From Bartonella sp. HY038 (lineage in GTDB: Bacteria > Pseudomonadota > Alphaproteobacteria > Rhizobiales > Rhizobiaceae): 64,000 nucleotides of DNA. Below, piece after piece: positions 8,296 to 18,626 of this stretch (within the stretch, counting starts at the first letter, position 1; each line of letters begins with the position of its first letter). The notes under the pieces were generated by a model. The model made no database searches. It was not told where the DNA came from and worked only from the letters and a program-made list of their open reading frames with translations. A program made the position numbers and the translations under genes. Location of the stretch: NCBI RefSeq assembly GCF_014117425.1, contig NZ_CP059725.1, forward strand, positions 248,001-312,000, given 5' to 3'.

Positions 8296-9339
8296 ATGGC
8301 TTCGATAAAGCTTTCTAACATAAAAAAACAATATGATAATGGCATTACCGTGATTGAAGGACTTAACCTATCGGTTAATGATGGTGAGTTAGTGGTTTTG
8401 GTTGGACCCTCTGGTTGTGGCAAATCCACCCTATTGCGCATGGTGGCAGGTCTTGAGCAAATTAGCGGTGGTGAATTATATATTGGCGACAAGCTGGTCA
8501 ATAATATCGAGCCAGCCGAGCGTGATATTGCGATGGTTTTTCAAAATTACGCGCTTTATCCGCATATGAGTGTGCGCGGTAATCTTGAATATGGTCTAAA
8601 AAATCGCAAAACGCCAAAGGATGAGCGTGATAGACGCATCATGGAAGCCGCCAAGATGCTCGAAATTGAACCGTTTTTAGATCGTAAACCACGACAATTA
8701 TCGGGTGGGCAGCGTCAACGTGTGGCGATGGGGCGCGCTATTGTGCGCAAACCTAAATTATTTCTTTTTGATGAACCATTATCCAACCTTGATGCCAAAT
8801 TGCGCGGTCAAATGCGCGTAGAGATTAAGACCTTGCAAAGGCGTTTAAAAACTACGAGCCTTTATGTAACCCATGACCAGTTGGAAGCTATGACCTTGGC
8901 GGATAAATTGGTGGTGATGAATAAGGGTAAAATTGAGCAAATGGGCTTGCCAGTTGATATTTATGATAAGCCTAAAACCTTATTTGTGGCTAGTTTTATC
9001 GGTTCGCCGCAGATGAATTTTTTAGAACGGTCAGTGTTAAGCGCCATTGGTGGAGTTGGCATGGTGTTTGGTAAAGAGGCTGATTATATTGGCTTTAGAC
9101 CCGGCGCTGTATTATTGGGTGAGCCCCGTCAAGGTTGCCTCAATTTTAATGCTAAAATTTTGCTGGTGGAGTTAATTGGTGCAGGTTGTCAAATTCTGGT
9201 TGAGTGGCAAGGGCAACAATTAACCATTGAATTGCCGGATCGTTTACAGCAAAATAATGAAGGGAATTTACAGTTTTCTGTGCCGCTCAAAGATCTTCAC
9301 CCCTTTAATAAGCAAAGCGGTTTGCGGGTGGAGGATTAG
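8296..9339 (+). CDS. ugpC: sn-glycerol-3-phosphate ABC transporter ATP-binding protein UgpC
   Basis: UgpC hydrolyses ATP to drive uptake. The 347-residue protein has Walker A GPSGCGKS (37-44), Q-loop [11 protein letters not shown], signature [17 protein letters not shown], Walker [17 protein letters not shown] and switch [13 protein letters not shown]-terminal regulatory OB/TOBE region (from about residue 235) contains GFRPGAV. It belongs to the MalK/UgpC class. ATG 8296 is chosen because GGAGAA sits five bases upstream and the family starts MASI; an upstream TTG at 8278 would overlap ugpE. It is the last gene of the operon. Confidence 0.93.
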   Translation: MASIKLSNIKKQYDNGITVIEGLNLSVNDGELVVLVGPSGCGKSTLLRMVAGLEQISGGELYIGDKLVNNIEPAERDIAMVFQNYALYPHMSVRGNLEYGLKNRKTPKDERDRRIMEAAKMLEIEPFLDRKPRQLSGGQRQRVAMGRAIVRKPKLFLFDEPLSNLDAKLRGQMRVEIKTLQRRLKTTSLYVTHDQLEAMTLADKLVVMNKGKIEQMGLPVDIYDKPKTLFVASFIGSPQMNFLERSVLSAIGGVGMVFGKEADYIGFRPGAVLLGEPRQGCLNFNAKILLVELIGAGCQILVEWQGQQLTIELPDRLQQNNEGNLQFSVPLKDLHPFNKQSGLRVED

Positions 9340-9716
9340 GGGTAGAACCTATTAATTAAAAGAAACAAGCACATTAAACAGCAAAAATATATTCATTTTA
9401 AATTCAAAGGGGGGGAAGCAAAAAGTGGGTGGTATACCCATTTGAGCTTTCTGATGTAGTAGATTACAGCTGTTTTTGTGTCCTTTCAGGATATGTTAAA
9501 TTTTTGCGATAACTTTGTCGAAGAGCCTTGATAATATTTATATTTCTCGGCGGCTCTTTTCGCATTTAATCTTTGGTTCTCACAAAAATTTTCACTATCA
9601 TTTCGTTTAAATTAATAGGCTCTGACCATAAGTCCCATAAATATTGCTTTCTAACCTTAATCTTATGATGAATATTATTAGAGTATTAAATTTATTGTGT
9701 TAAGTGGAAGTATAAA
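9340..9716. other. Intergenic region after ugpC
   Basis: These 377 bases hold no recognisable gene. A run of seven G lies at 9409-9415. A small palindrome GGTATACC lies within 9426-9440. A loose hairpin AAGAGCC (9521-9527) with GGCTCTT (9552-9558) and T-rich flank could be a weak ugp terminator. The promoter of the next gene is expected near its 3' end, where the sequence is almost pure A/T. Confidence 0.4.
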
Positions 9717-10823
9717 ATGCGGAATTATTTATTATTAATATTATTTATACTATTATTAAGTGGTAATTTTGCAAATGCGGGAACCGAAAATAAAAAAATT
9801 GCTTTGTTCAACATATATGCAGGTGACGCTTGGCATCAGGCCATGCTTGAAAGTTTTACAAAAACTACAAATGAAGCGATTAAAAGTGGTATCATTGCAA
9901 AGGCCGATGTTTTTACAGTGCTTGCGGATAAAAAAGGTGAGCAAAAGGCGAAATTTCGGGATATTATTGCACAAGGTTATGATGCTATCATTATTGATGC
10001 GACCACGCCTAGTTTTTTAAGCGAACCCGCCTCTTTGAGTGAATTAGTCACAGAAGCTTGTGCTGCTCATATAATTATTGTTTTTTTTGGTGCTACAATC
10101 AGTGAACCATGTGCATGGCAGGTTGTTTCTGATTTTGATGAAATTGGAGAAAAGCGTGTTGAATATTTTCGACAACACTTTTCTAATCACTTTAATTTTG
10201 TGTTTGTAACTGCTGCGCTCAATGATCCTACTGCCGAAGAAATTGAAAACGGTAGCATAGGTGGATTGTCGAGATTTGTTCATTTTAAACCAGTAGCATC
10301 TGTCTTAGCAAGGCAAGGTGAAGGTGAGACGCAAAAAGCAGTTAGTAATATTTTAACGGACTTGCCATCTATTGACGCTGCACTTGTTTCGGGGGATTAT
10401 GGTTATGAAGTTGCACAAGCCTTTCTTGCAGCAAAACGGCCACTACCAATTATCGTTATGTCGGGCAATCAAAATGAATTACAATTGTGGCAAGAGCAAC
10501 ATAAACTCAATGGTTATGAAACAATTTCTATAAGTGCACCACCGGCGATTGTTGATGCAGCATTTTGGCTGGCTCAACATATTCTAGATGGTAAAAGCGC
10601 CGATAAGAAACGTTTATTTATTCCATATCTTAAAATTACCAGTGATGAATTGGACAATGTGTTAAAAACTATTCCAAAGGGTGGGGTTGCGAGTGGATCT
10701 TTTAGCCATAAAGAAACAGTTGAAATTATTGATGATGCAAATTCTTATGAAAAAGCCAAATGTTTTATGACGCGCACGTTTAGTAAAACACCAATGCGTG
10801 ATCTTTATCGGTATTGCGATTAA
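9717..10823 (+). CDS. Orphan periplasmic sugar-binding-like protein
   Basis: The 368-residue protein has a signal peptide (MRNYLLLILFILLLSGNFANAG) and a fold like periplasmic binding proteins of the RbsB/LacI type (Peripla_BP_4). Visible elements are KKIALFNIYAGDAWHQAMLESF at the N-terminus, DIIAQGYDAIIIDATTPSFL (strand plus P-rich turn), the IIIVFFGATIS hinge, IDAALVSGDYGYEVAQAF, LPIIVMSGNQNE and a late PPAIVDAAFWLAQHILDGK helix, the usual order of such proteins. No permease or ATPase gene is next to it, so it either serves a transporter encoded elsewhere or acts as a sensor input. The ligand cannot be named. Cysteines at about residues 114, 131, 349 and 367 are unusual for the family. Confidence 0.7.
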   Translation: MRNYLLLILFILLLSGNFANAGTENKKIALFNIYAGDAWHQAMLESFTKTTNEAIKSGIIAKADVFTVLADKKGEQKAKFRDIIAQGYDAIIIDATTPSFLSEPASLSELVTEACAAHIIIVFFGATISEPCAWQVVSDFDEIGEKRVEYFRQHFSNHFNFVFVTAALNDPTAEEIENGSIGGLSRFVHFKPVASVLARQGEGETQKAVSNILTDLPSIDAALVSGDYGYEVAQAFLAAKRPLPIIVMSGNQNELQLWQEQHKLNGYETISISAPPAIVDAAFWLAQHILDGKSADKKRLFIPYLKITSDELDNVLKTIPKGGVASGSFSHKETVEIIDDANSYEKAKCFMTRTFSKTPMRDLYRYCD

Positions 10824-10975
10824 AAGTTTTTCCAATATCTAATATCAATGTTTGTTGTTTCAATAGAATTAAGTACTTCTTGGCCTGACCCTAAGTCTCA
10901 TATTTTTAAAACACCATGTTTACAATTTTCACCAATCAAAATTTTTTGGTAATATTTTAAGTGTTGTTATATTAC

Positions 10976-11329
10976 CTAAAAATATGCTTTACCAATTTCT
11001 ACGCTTGTCGTGAGTGCATTTGTATCAATGATTGTATGGTGACTGTCTTTGATAGTTTCTTCATCACCCAATAAAATAAGATTGTTTTCTATTTGTAAAT
11101 ATTGGGTTGGTTTTAAATGGATGGCACTTACTAAGCTACCTGATATTGTTAAGTAAATATCAATCGTGCGCCAACCTTGGTCAAAGATAAGTTCAACTTT
11201 ACGATCATTATTGCTAAAAACAATAACCATTTGTAAGAGATCTTGATTAAAATAGAAATCTTGCAAATGGGCGCAATCAAAAAATAGTGTCTCGTCTATT
11301 TTCCATAAATCAAGCGCGTGTAAAGCCAT
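10976..11329 (-). CDS. Hypothetical protein downstream of zapE
   Basis: I do not recognise this 117-residue, AT-rich protein. It is predicted cytosolic, with no signal or membrane helix. Alternating hydrophobic strands (LLQMVIVFSN, KVELIFDQGW, TIDIYLTISGSLVSAIHL) suggest a beta-rich fold. AAGGA sits six bases ahead of ATG 11329, supporting the start. It follows zapE by 49 bases on the same strand and may share its transcript. Its base composition differs from zapE, which may mean it was acquired or is under weak constraint. Confidence 0.55.
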   Translation of the reverse strand: MALHALDLWKIDETLFFDCAHLQDFYFNQDLLQMVIVFSNNDRKVELIFDQGWRTIDIYLTISGSLVSAIHLKPTQYLQIENNLILLGDEETIKDSHHTIIDTNALTTSVEIGKAYF

Positions 11330-11378
11330 GATGGATCCTTATCAAGATAGGGCCAGGGAATATAACAGGACAGTCATT

Positions 11379-12545
11379 TTACTCTGCTTCATTCTTTTGC
11401 TTCTTCCTCGGGTCGCCCTCTGCCCATTCGCGCAAATATTCTTCACTTTGCATTTCAAAGAGGCGTGATGCGGTGCGCTCAAACTCGAATGTTTCAGTTG
11501 TATTAGAACGTCCTTCATAAAGCTTGTCAGCCGTAGCCGCCGCTGAGATAAAAAGCCGCGCATGATGGTCATACAGTGTATCAATAAATAAAATAAAGCG
11601 CTTGGTTTCATTGCGGCGCGTATCATCAAGTATTGGTACATTATCCATGAAAAATGTGCGATATTGTGCTGCAAGTGCCATATAGTCAAAGGCAGCAAGG
11701 GGCTTTGAACAAAGATCGAAAAATTCAAATCTTGCGCAATCCTTGGTCGCTTTGGGTATTTCCACCAAGTGGCCACGTACTGATATTTCGGTCGCCTCTG
11801 CTTTTTCATCACCGATGACATTTTGCCAAGCCGCATCCATTAATTTTTGCGCTTCATTGCCAAGTGGCGAAACATAAACTGGCTCACGGCCATTTTTTTC
11901 AAGGCGATAATCAGTTGGCGCATCAAGATTATAAACCTCGACTTGTTTTTTTAAAATTGCGATAAATGGCACAAATAATTGCCGATTTAAGCCATTGCGG
12001 TAAAGATTATCTGGCGCAACGTTTGAAGTTGCAATAAGGGTTACGCCCTTATCAAAAAGTGCAGTGAATAGGCGCCCTAAAATCATTGCATCGGCAATGT
12101 CGGTTACGGTAAATTCGTCAAAGCACAAGATATGTGCTTCTTTTGCCAAAGCATCAGCCACCACAGGAATTGGATCATTTTGTTTGGTTTCACCACGATT
12201 TAAAGCTTGGCGATGTTGGTTGATGCGGTCATGGACATCATTCATAAAGTCATTAAAATGGGCGCGTCTTTTATCACCTTGGGGCAAGCAGGAAAAAAAT
12301 AAATCCATAAGCATGGTTTTACCGCGCCCAACTTCACCATAAATGTAAAGACCTTGAATGGGTTCTTGTGCGGCTTTGCGTTTGCCAAATAACCAACCAA
12401 GTGGACTTGATTTGCGAGAAAGATTTTTTTCGCGCAAACGATCAATCAACTTATCAAATTCAGCCACCAACTTGACTTGCGCAGGATCTTCATTAATTTC
12501 CCCAGATGCAATAAGTGCCTTATAGCGATGACTAACCAAATCCAT
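11379..12545 (-). CDS. zapE: Cell division ATPase ZapE (AFG1-like)
   Basis: ZapE is an AFG1/LACE1-type AAA-like ATPase linked to Z-ring function and stress survival. The 388-residue protein has Walker A GEVGRGKT (70-77), Walker B ILCFDEFTVTD (about 148-158), the sensor-like LIATSNVAPDNLYRNGLNR block and the C-terminal RTASRLFEMQSEEYL. ATG 12545 (MDLVSHRYKALIASG) is preferred over a GTG 11 codons upstream because GGAG precedes it and the family begins near here. In many Rhizobiales zapE sits before mdh-sucCD; those genes are not adjacent here. Confidence 0.92.
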   Translation of the reverse strand: MDLVSHRYKALIASGEINEDPAQVKLVAEFDKLIDRLREKNLSRKSSPLGWLFGKRKAAQEPIQGLYIYGEVGRGKTMLMDLFFSCLPQGDKRRAHFNDFMNDVHDRINQHRQALNRGETKQNDPIPVVADALAKEAHILCFDEFTVTDIADAMILGRLFTALFDKGVTLIATSNVAPDNLYRNGLNRQLFVPFIAILKKQVEVYNLDAPTDYRLEKNGREPVYVSPLGNEAQKLMDAAWQNVIGDEKAEATEISVRGHLVEIPKATKDCARFEFFDLCSKPLAAFDYMALAAQYRTFFMDNVPILDDTRRNETKRFILFIDTLYDHHARLFISAAATADKLYEGRSNTTETFEFERTASRLFEMQSEEYLREWAEGDPRKKQKNEAE

Positions 12546-12772
12546 AAAATTCGACTCCACTAAGCTATTTTTGCTCACTTTAATTAACGCATTATGCGTT
12601 TTATTGTGTCAATCTATATATGAGCTAAAAAAACGTCTAAAGGCAAGTGTTTATAAGGTTTTTTGTTGCAAATGGTAAACATTCGCATCTCCCAGTAGCT
12701 TTTTTAAAAAATAGTCAAACTGGTTTTAGCGCAAAATGTCTTTGTTAATTGTTATGAGCTGTCGTTTAAAAC

Positions 12773-13135
12773 CTACTTTGTTGGCGCAATCCGCATAGCA
12801 AGACCTTCAATGCGCTTGGCAGCTTCATCAATAAGTGTGATAAAAGCTTGTTCCTGCTGCGAAATATTGGAAGAGGTGTTTTCTTGCTCAGCAGTGAGCT
12901 GGGCATTCTGGTCTTCTAAATATTCGACACGCTTTTCAATTTCAGTCATTTCATCCATGACCATAATACCCGCCATGACCGATAGGCGATGATCGCCAAT
13001 TTCACCAAATGATGATTTTAAATGGCTAATATAGCGATCAAGTCGGGCAGCTAAGCCCGCTAAATGTTCCTCTTGTCCCTCATCGCATGCCATACGATAG
13101 GTTTTGCCATCAATTGTGACCATCACTGTTGCCAT
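12773..13135 (-). CDS. zapA: Cell division protein ZapA
   Basis: ZapA crosslinks FtsZ protofilaments and stabilises the Z ring. The 120-residue protein has the N-terminal globular ZapA part (VMVTIDGKTYRMACDEGQEEHLAGLAARLDRYI in order, residues 4-36) and the GDHRLSVMAGIMVMDE helix. A long coiled coil follows (about 62-110) that mediates tetramer formation. It is encoded 13 bases after the DUF4164 gene on the same strand, a fixed pair in Rhizobiales. Confidence 0.93.
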   Translation of the reverse strand: MATVMVTIDGKTYRMACDEGQEEHLAGLAARLDRYISHLKSSFGEIGDHRLSVMAGIMVMDEMTEIEKRVEYLEDQNAQLTAEQENTSSNISQQEQAFITLIDEAAKRIEGLAMRIAPTK

Positions 13136-13148
13136 GGTTTTAACTTTC

Positions 13149-13421
13149 CTATCGCTCGATAACTGCTCTAATGGTCTCCATTGCCGTGATCAGGCGGCGG
13201 GACACTTCCTTATTGGCTTGTTCAAGGCGCTCGCCGCGCGATTCAGCCCTGTCGAGTTCTTGCGCCAAGCGCGAGCGGTCGGCATTTAGCCGTTGCACTT
13301 CTTCCTCAAATTCTTGCATGTCGCTTTGTGCTTCAATACGAGCCTCGACGGCATTTTCAAGCATGTTAAGGGCACGCGACATATGCTCAAGCGCCTGTTC
13401 TAACGATGTATTGACTGCCAT
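13149..13421 (-). CDS. DUF4164 family coiled-coil protein
   Basis: This 90-residue, almost entirely alpha-helical acidic protein is predicted to be one long coiled coil (about residues 8-85), with many E, R, A and L in heptads. It matches the DUF4164 family found just upstream of zapA in Rhizobiales. The function is unproven; the neighbour suggests a part in division-ring organisation. It is divergent from tkt across a 456-base region. Confidence 0.85.
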   Translation of the reverse strand: MAVNTSLEQALEHMSRALNMLENAVEARIEAQSDMQEFEEEVQRLNADRSRLAQELDRAESRGERLEQANKEVSRRLITAMETIRAVIER

Positions 13422-13710
13422 TGGCTTTTATACCCTATCTATTAAAGCATATGGATAAAAATCCATCTACCCTTTATTCTCGCTTTTATCACAATGTAAT
13501 TTAAGTGATTTGCCCAATTTAAAATCACCTAAAGTTCTTTCATAATCGAATCATGCAAATTACGAAAGATGTTAATTTATTTTATTCCACTTATCTTTCA
13601 AATTGTCCGATATAATAATGGACTTTCATTGATTGTAGACGTTTTCTTATGAGTTTGGCATGAGTTTTTAAAACCGGCAATTGTGTTTTGCCAAAGGTTT
13701 AAAATAATTA

Positions 13711-13740
13711 TTGAACGAAAGTTATAGGAGCAAATAATAC
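13711..13740 (+). promoter_or_regulatory. Candidate tkt promoter
   Basis: TTGAAC (13711-13716) and TAATAC (13735-13740) are separated by 18 bases. A transcript from here would begin near 13747 and carry the 13782-13822 hairpin in a leader of about 130 bases before tkt. The match is moderate. Confidence 0.35.
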
Positions 13741-13781
13741 ACAAACTGTTATTGAAATAAGGTATATTTGTCGTTAATGTT

Positions 13782-13822
13782 GACTTAACCGCCCTAAGTG
13801 ATATTTGTGGTTAAGTCTTTTT
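13782..13822 (+). terminator. Terminator-like hairpin in the tkt leader (attenuator candidate)
   Basis: GACTTAACC (13782-13790) pairs with GGTTAAGTC (13809-13817), followed by five T. No plus-strand gene precedes it, so it is either an attenuator for tkt or the end of a short unlisted transcript. Confidence 0.5.
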
Positions 13823-13877
13823 AAAAGGCGTGTTTACACCCATCCCGTCAATGCCAGATTAAGCGAAAAATAAGCTC

Positions 13878-15860
13878 ATGACAAATTCAGAGAAACAAAA
13901 CCAGATGGCCAATGCCATCCGCTTTCTTTCCATCGATGCCGTACAAAAAGCCAATTCTGGCCATCCCGGCCTACCAATGGGTGCGGCTGATATTGCCACC
14001 GTGCTTTATACCCAATTTATGTCACATGATCCTAAAAAGCCTCATTGGCCTAATCGCGATCGCTTTGTGCTTTCAGCCGGACACGGCTCTATGTTGCTTT
14101 ATTCATTGCTTTATCTAACTGGCTATGAAGATATTTCAATTGAAGAAATTAAAAACTTCCGTCAATTGGGCGCTCGCACCGCTGGGCATCCTGAATATGG
14201 TCACGCTGCTGGTATTGAAACAACAACCGGCCCATTAGGTCAAGGTATTGCCAACGCCGTTGGCATGGCCCTTGGTGAACGTTTGATGAATGCGCGTTTT
14301 GGTGATCTTGTTGACCATTACACTTTTGCATTAGCAGGCGATGGCTGTTTGATGGAAGGTATTTCGCAAGAAGCAATTGCCCTTGCCGGTCATTTAAAGC
14401 TCAACAAGCTTATTTTACTATGGGACGATAATAATATTACCATTGATGGTAATGTAAATGTTGCTGACAATACTGATCAATTAGCGCGTTTTGCGGCTGT
14501 TGGTTGGGATACATTCTATGTTGATGGTCATGATCAACAGGCAATTGCTGATGCTATTGCAAAAGCTAAACAATCGGATAAGCCGAGCTTTATTGCTTGC
14601 AAAACTACCATTGGTTTTGGCTCGCCTCATATGGCTGGCACTAATAAGGTGCATGGTTCACCCCTTGGCGCAGAAGAAATTGCAGCAACTCGCAAAGCGC
14701 TTAATTGGACTGCCGAACCATTTATTGTGCCTGAAGATGTTTTGGATAGTTGGCGCTTGTCAGGTCTTAACTCGGCAAAGAAACACGTTGAGTGGACCAA
14801 GAAATATGAAGCGCTTGACGCCAATACTCGTGCAGAATTTGACCGTTTGATGCGTGGTGACTTGCCAGGCAATTTTGATGCGGCAATTGATGCTTATAAG
14901 CAAAAGCTAGCCAATGATCAGCCAAAGGTTGCAACGCGTAAAGCGTCTGAAATGGCTTTGGAAGTCATTAATGGTGTTGTGAATGAAACCATTGGTGGTT
15001 CGGCTGATTTGACTGGTTCAAACAATACTAAGACCAGCCAGACCAAAAGCATTACACCCGATGATTTTTCTGGCCGTTATATGCATTATGGCGTGCGTGA
15101 ACATGCAATGGGCGCAATCATGAACGGTTTGGCACTATATGGTGGTATCATTCCATATTCAGGCACATTCTTGTGCTTTGCCGATTATGCGCGCCCTGCA
15201 ATGCGTTTATCATCACTTATGGGTATCCGCGTTATCTATGTGATGACCCATGATTCCATTGGTCTTGGTGAAGATGGTCCAACCCATCAGCCAGTTGAGC
15301 ATCTTGCTTCCTTGCGCGCTATTCCAAATCATTTGGTTTTCCGCCCTGCTGATGTGACTGAGACGGTAGAATGCTGGCAATTAGCATTAAAATCCCACAA
15401 AGCTCCATCAACTATCGCGCTTACTCGTCAAAATTTGCCAAGTTTACGTAAAGAGTTTGATAGCGACAACCTTTGTGGTCTTGGGGCCTATGAGTTGGTA
15501 ACTGCAAGCGATGAAGCAAAAGTTACCATTTTTGCCAGCGGTTCGGAAGTTGAAATTGCGGTTAATGCCCGTGATATTCTCGAAAAGCAGGGCATTGCAA
15601 CTCGCGTTGTATCGGTGCCATGTTTTGAATTGTTCGAGCAACAATCACCATCCTATCGCAAGGCTTTGATTGGTTCAGCGCCAGTTAAAATTGCAATTGA
15701 AGCGGCTATTCGCCAAGGTTGGGACAGCTTCATTGGCAATGATGGTATCTTTATTGGTATGCATGGCTTTGGTGCCAGTGGTCCAATTGAAGAACTCTAT
15801 CCGCATTTTGGCATTACCAGCGATGCTGTTGTTGCTGCTGCAAAAGAAAAGCTTCAATAA
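13878..15860 (+). CDS. tkt: Transketolase
   Basis: Transketolase moves two-carbon ketol units between pentose and hexose/triose phosphates using thiamine diphosphate. The 660-residue protein shows the N-terminal [20 protein letters not shown] block, the TPP motif [13 protein letters not shown] starting at residue 154, the [13 protein letters not shown] segment ([23 protein letters not shown]), the pyrimidine-domain [12 protein letters not shown], and [27 protein letters not shown]. Its length is standard. It leads the tkt-gap-pgk-fba cluster, but its own strong terminator follows, so it is probably a separate transcript. Confidence 0.96.
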   Translation: MTNSEKQNQMANAIRFLSIDAVQKANSGHPGLPMGAADIATVLYTQFMSHDPKKPHWPNRDRFVLSAGHGSMLLYSLLYLTGYEDISIEEIKNFRQLGARTAGHPEYGHAAGIETTTGPLGQGIANAVGMALGERLMNARFGDLVDHYTFALAGDGCLMEGISQEAIALAGHLKLNKLILLWDDNNITIDGNVNVADNTDQLARFAAVGWDTFYVDGHDQQAIADAIAKAKQSDKPSFIACKTTIGFGSPHMAGTNKVHGSPLGAEEIAATRKALNWTAEPFIVPEDVLDSWRLSGLNSAKKHVEWTKKYEALDANTRAEFDRLMRGDLPGNFDAAIDAYKQKLANDQPKVATRKASEMALEVINGVVNETIGGSADLTGSNNTKTSQTKSITPDDFSGRYMHYGVREHAMGAIMNGLALYGGIIPYSGTFLCFADYARPAMRLSSLMGIRVIYVMTHDSIGLGEDGPTHQPVEHLASLRAIPNHLVFRPADVTETVECWQLALKSHKAPSTIALTRQNLPSLRKEFDSDNLCGLGAYELVTASDEAKVTIFASGSEVEIAVNARDILEKQGIATRVVSVPCFELFEQQSPSYRKALIGSAPVKIAIEAAIRQGWDSFIGNDGIFIGMHGFGASGPIEELYPHFGITSDAVVAAAKEKLQ

Positions 15861-15867
15861 TTTCATC

Positions 15868-15898
15868 AAGCCGGCGGTTTTTTCCGCCGGCTTTTTTC
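15868..15898 (+). terminator. Rho-independent terminator after tkt
   Basis: AAGCCGGCGG (15868-15877) pairs perfectly with CCGCCGGCTT (15884-15893), followed by a T-rich tail. Confidence 0.95.
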
Positions 15899-16146
15899 TT
15901 ATCCTTTATTAAAAGATATATTTTTTCAAGAATAGGTATAAATATTTGTTGCTAAAAAGAAATCGTCATTAATTGGCAAAGATTGGGCGTTAAGTTTAGA
16001 TCATGCGTTCCAATGCCACAGATTAATATGGGATTATCGCTTTTAAAATTACCTTTTTTTGTATAAAATCACTATCGTATAAATTCACTTGGTATAGGCT
16101 TTAAAAGCCATATATTTAAATTATGCCAATAATCAGGAGAATACCC

Positions 16147-17154
16147 ATGGCAGTACGTGTAGCTATTAATGGATTTGGCCGTATCGGACGCAATGTTTTG
16201 CGTGCAATTATCGAAAGCGGTCGTACCGACATCGAAGTTGTTGCCATTAATGATCTAGGTCCAGTTGAAACAAATGCCCATCTTCTCCGTTACGATTCTG
16301 TGCATGGTCGTTTTCCTGGTACTGTGACTGTTGCCGGCGATACAATTGATGCTGGTCGTGGCCCAATCAAGGTTTATGCCGTTCGTGACCCAAAAGAACT
16401 GCCTTGGGCTGAAAACAATGTTGATATCGCTCTTGAATGCACTGGTATTTTCACTGCACGCGATAAAGCTGCTATGCATCTTGAAGCTGGCGCAAAGCGC
16501 GTTCTTGTTTCGGCTCCTGCTGATGGTGCTGATCTTACGGTTGTTTATGGTGTAAACCATGATAAGCTAACAGCAGATCATAAGGTGGTTTCTAATGCAT
16601 CTTGCACCACCAATTGCTTGGCACCTGTTGCTAAAGTGTTGAATGATGCAATCGGCATTGAAAAGGGTTTCATGACCACCATCCATTCTTATACGGGTGA
16701 TCAGCCAACCTTGGACACAATGCATAAGGATCTTTATCGCGCTCGTGCGGCTGCCTTGTCAATGATCCCAACCTCAACTGGTGCTGCTAAGGCTGTTGGT
16801 CTTGTATTGCCTGAACTTAAAGGTTTACTTGATGGCGTTGCTATTCGCGTACCAACCCCTAATGTTTCTGTAGTGGACCTTACTTTCATTGCTAAACGTG
16901 CGACATCAGTTGAAGAAATCAATGATCTCATCCGTAATGCAGCCAACGGTCAGCTTAAGGGTATTTTGGGCTTTACTGATGAAAAATTGGTAAGCCATGA
17001 TTTCAATCATGATCCACATTCTTCAGTGTTCCACACCGATCAGACCAAGGTAATGGAAGGTACAATGTGCCGTATTCTTACTTGGTATGATAATGAATGG
17101 GGCTTCTCAAACCGTATGAGTGATACAGCTGTTGCTTTGGCAAAGACCATTTAA
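16147..17154 (+). CDS. gap: Type I glyceraldehyde-3-phosphate dehydrogenase
   Basis: GAPDH makes 1,3-bisphosphoglycerate from glyceraldehyde-3-phosphate with NAD+. The 335-residue protein has the Rossmann opening [17 protein letters not shown], the catalytic [10 protein letters not shown] with Cys153, the [11 protein letters not shown] loop, the [19 protein letters not shown] segment and the closing [16 protein letters not shown] 16147 is chosen because CAGGAG lies eight bases upstream; an ATG 24 bases earlier has no such site. A terminator follows, so it may be transcribed apart from pgk. Confidence 0.96.
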   Translation: MAVRVAINGFGRIGRNVLRAIIESGRTDIEVVAINDLGPVETNAHLLRYDSVHGRFPGTVTVAGDTIDAGRGPIKVYAVRDPKELPWAENNVDIALECTGIFTARDKAAMHLEAGAKRVLVSAPADGADLTVVYGVNHDKLTADHKVVSNASCTTNCLAPVAKVLNDAIGIEKGFMTTIHSYTGDQPTLDTMHKDLYRARAAALSMIPTSTGAAKAVGLVLPELKGLLDGVAIRVPTPNVSVVDLTFIAKRATSVEEINDLIRNAANGQLKGILGFTDEKLVSHDFNHDPHSSVFHTDQTKVMEGTMCRILTWYDNEWGFSNRMSDTAVALAKTI

Positions 17155-17196
17155 TGCTGATGCGCTTATCCTTTAAGATTAGCGCGTGAATATTAT

Positions 17197-17242
17197 AACG
17201 CCATGCATTTTCAGCTGGAAAATGTGTGGCGTTTTGTTTTTT
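17197..17242 (+). terminator. Terminator after gap
   Basis: AACGCCA (17197-17203) pairs with TGGCGTT (17227-17233), with a further CATTTTC/GAAAATG pairing inside, followed by TTGTTTTTT. Confidence 0.85.
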
Positions 17243-17310
17243 AAAGTGTTTTAGGGCGGCGTGCCCAAGCTATTTAATGCATTTAACTAAATGCAATGAG
17301 GAGAAGATAA

Positions 17311-18501
17311 GTGGCATTTAAAACTTTAGATGATGTTGATGTAAAATCAAAACGCGTTCTCTTGCGCGTCGATTTGAATGTACCTGTAAGTGATGGCAAG
17401 GTAAGTGATGTTACCCGTATTGAGCGGGTTAAACGCACGATAACCGAACTATCTGACCATGGTGCAAAAGTGATTTTGCTTGCTCATTTTGGTCGTCCCA
17501 AAGGTAAAGTCGTTTCTGAAGATTCCTTGAAACAGATTATTTCTGCCGTTGAAGGTGTTTTAGGACAAAAAGTTGCTTTTGCAGATGATTGCATTGGCGA
17601 GCAAGCTAAAAAAGCCGTAGATACAATGAAAGATGGCGATGTTCTTTTGCTTGAAAATACCCGCTTTCATGCCGGTGAAGAAAAAAACGATCCTGAATTT
17701 GTTAAAGCTTTGGCAGCTAATGGCGATATTTACGTCAATGATGCGTTTTCCGCCGCTCACCGTGCCCATGCTTCCACTGAAGGTCTTGCCCATGTCTTGC
17801 CAGCCTATGCGGGCCGCGCAATGCAGGGCGAATTGGAAGCCTTGGAAAAAGGTTTGGGGCAACCTAAAAAGCCAGTTGTCGCAATTGTTGGTGGAGCCAA
17901 GGTTTCAACCAAGATTGACCTTTTGAACAATCTTATTGATAAGGTTGATGCGTTGGTTATTGGCGGCGGTATGGCCAATACATTTTTGGCAGCCCAAGGC
18001 TATAGCGTCGCAAAATCTCTTTGCGAACATGAACTGGGTGATACGGCGCGTGCTATTATGGTTAAGGCCGAAAAGCAAAATTGTGCGATTATTCTACCGA
18101 TTGATGCGGTTGTTGCAAGTCGGTTTGAAGCTAATGCTGACCATCACAATTACGGCATTGATGCAATACCAGCAGGCGGCATGATTTTGGATGCTGGCGA
18201 TAATTCGATTGAGCGTATCAATGCGGTTATTGATGAAGCCTCCACCGTGGTGTGGAATGGCCCACTTGGTGCGTTTGAATTAACGCCTTTTGATCATGCA
18301 ACCGTTGAAGTTGCAAAACGCGTTGCCGAGCGTACGAAACAAGGCAAGCTTGTTTCAGTGGCTGGCGGCGGCGATACAGTGTCAGCACTTAATCATGCTG
18401 GCGTTGCTGATAAGTTTACCTATATTTCAACCGCTGGCGGAGCTTTCCTTGAATGGATGGAAGGCAAGCCGCTTCCAGGTGTTATTGCGCTAGAAAAATA
18501 A
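17311..18501 (+). CDS. pgk: Phosphoglycerate kinase
   Basis: PGK transfers phosphate from 1,3-bisphosphoglycerate to ADP. The 396-residue protein shows the N-domain [17 protein letters not shown], the HFGRPKGK loop, the [17 protein letters not shown] motif, and [11 protein letters not shown]. In the nucleotide domain it shows [34 protein letters not shown] and [11 protein letters not shown]. The start is GTG 17311, with GAGGAGAAG closely upstream. Residues and length are ordinary. Confidence 0.96.
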   Translation: MAFKTLDDVDVKSKRVLLRVDLNVPVSDGKVSDVTRIERVKRTITELSDHGAKVILLAHFGRPKGKVVSEDSLKQIISAVEGVLGQKVAFADDCIGEQAKKAVDTMKDGDVLLLENTRFHAGEEKNDPEFVKALAANGDIYVNDAFSAAHRAHASTEGLAHVLPAYAGRAMQGELEALEKGLGQPKKPVVAIVGGAKVSTKIDLLNNLIDKVDALVIGGGMANTFLAAQGYSVAKSLCEHELGDTARAIMVKAEKQNCAIILPIDAVVASRFEANADHHNYGIDAIPAGGMILDAGDNSIERINAVIDEASTVVWNGPLGAFELTPFDHATVEVAKRVAERTKQGKLVSVAGGGDTVSALNHAGVADKFTYISTAGGAFLEWMEGKPLPGVIALEK

Positions 18502-18513
18502 AGATTAAACACC

Positions 18514-18559
18514 AAGGCAATGCTCGTTACCAAGTTTTTTGGTATCTAGGCATTGCCTT
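18514..18559 (+). terminator. Long hairpin between pgk and fba
   Basis: AAGGCAATGC (18514-18523) pairs with GCATTGCCTT (18550-18559), enclosing a smaller TACCAA/TTGGTA hairpin with six T in its loop. No T tract follows the outer stem, so termination may be partial or it may be an mRNA stability element. Confidence 0.5.
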
Positions 18560-18626
18560 ATGAAAGCATATTTGTTCTGCCTATCATTACCAAAATCATA
18601 TAATTAACTCTTATAGGAAGCCGTGA

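Larger units (their letters stand above)
13422..13877. other. Divergent intergenic region DUF4164/tkt with structured leader
   Basis: These 456 bases contain no gene but two notable hairpins on the tkt side. The first is nested: TTTTAAAACC (13666-13675) with GGTTTAAAA (13696-13704), and inside it GGCAA (13676-13680) with TTGCC (13688-13692). The second is a terminator-like hairpin at 13782-13822, listed separately. The promoter for DUF4164-zapA should lie in the first 150 bases; no boxes stand out there. Confidence 0.55.

Noticed and set aside
9521..9558. Strong terminator for ugpBAEC
   Set aside because: The AAGAGCC/GGCTCTT stem has a 24-base loop and sits 180 bases after ugpC, so it was kept only as a note in the intergenic entry.
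12580..12772. Possible 6S RNA gene downstream of zapA
   Set aside because: 6S RNA genes often sit here, but this stretch is too AT-rich and no long paired rod with a central bubble could be drawn by eye.
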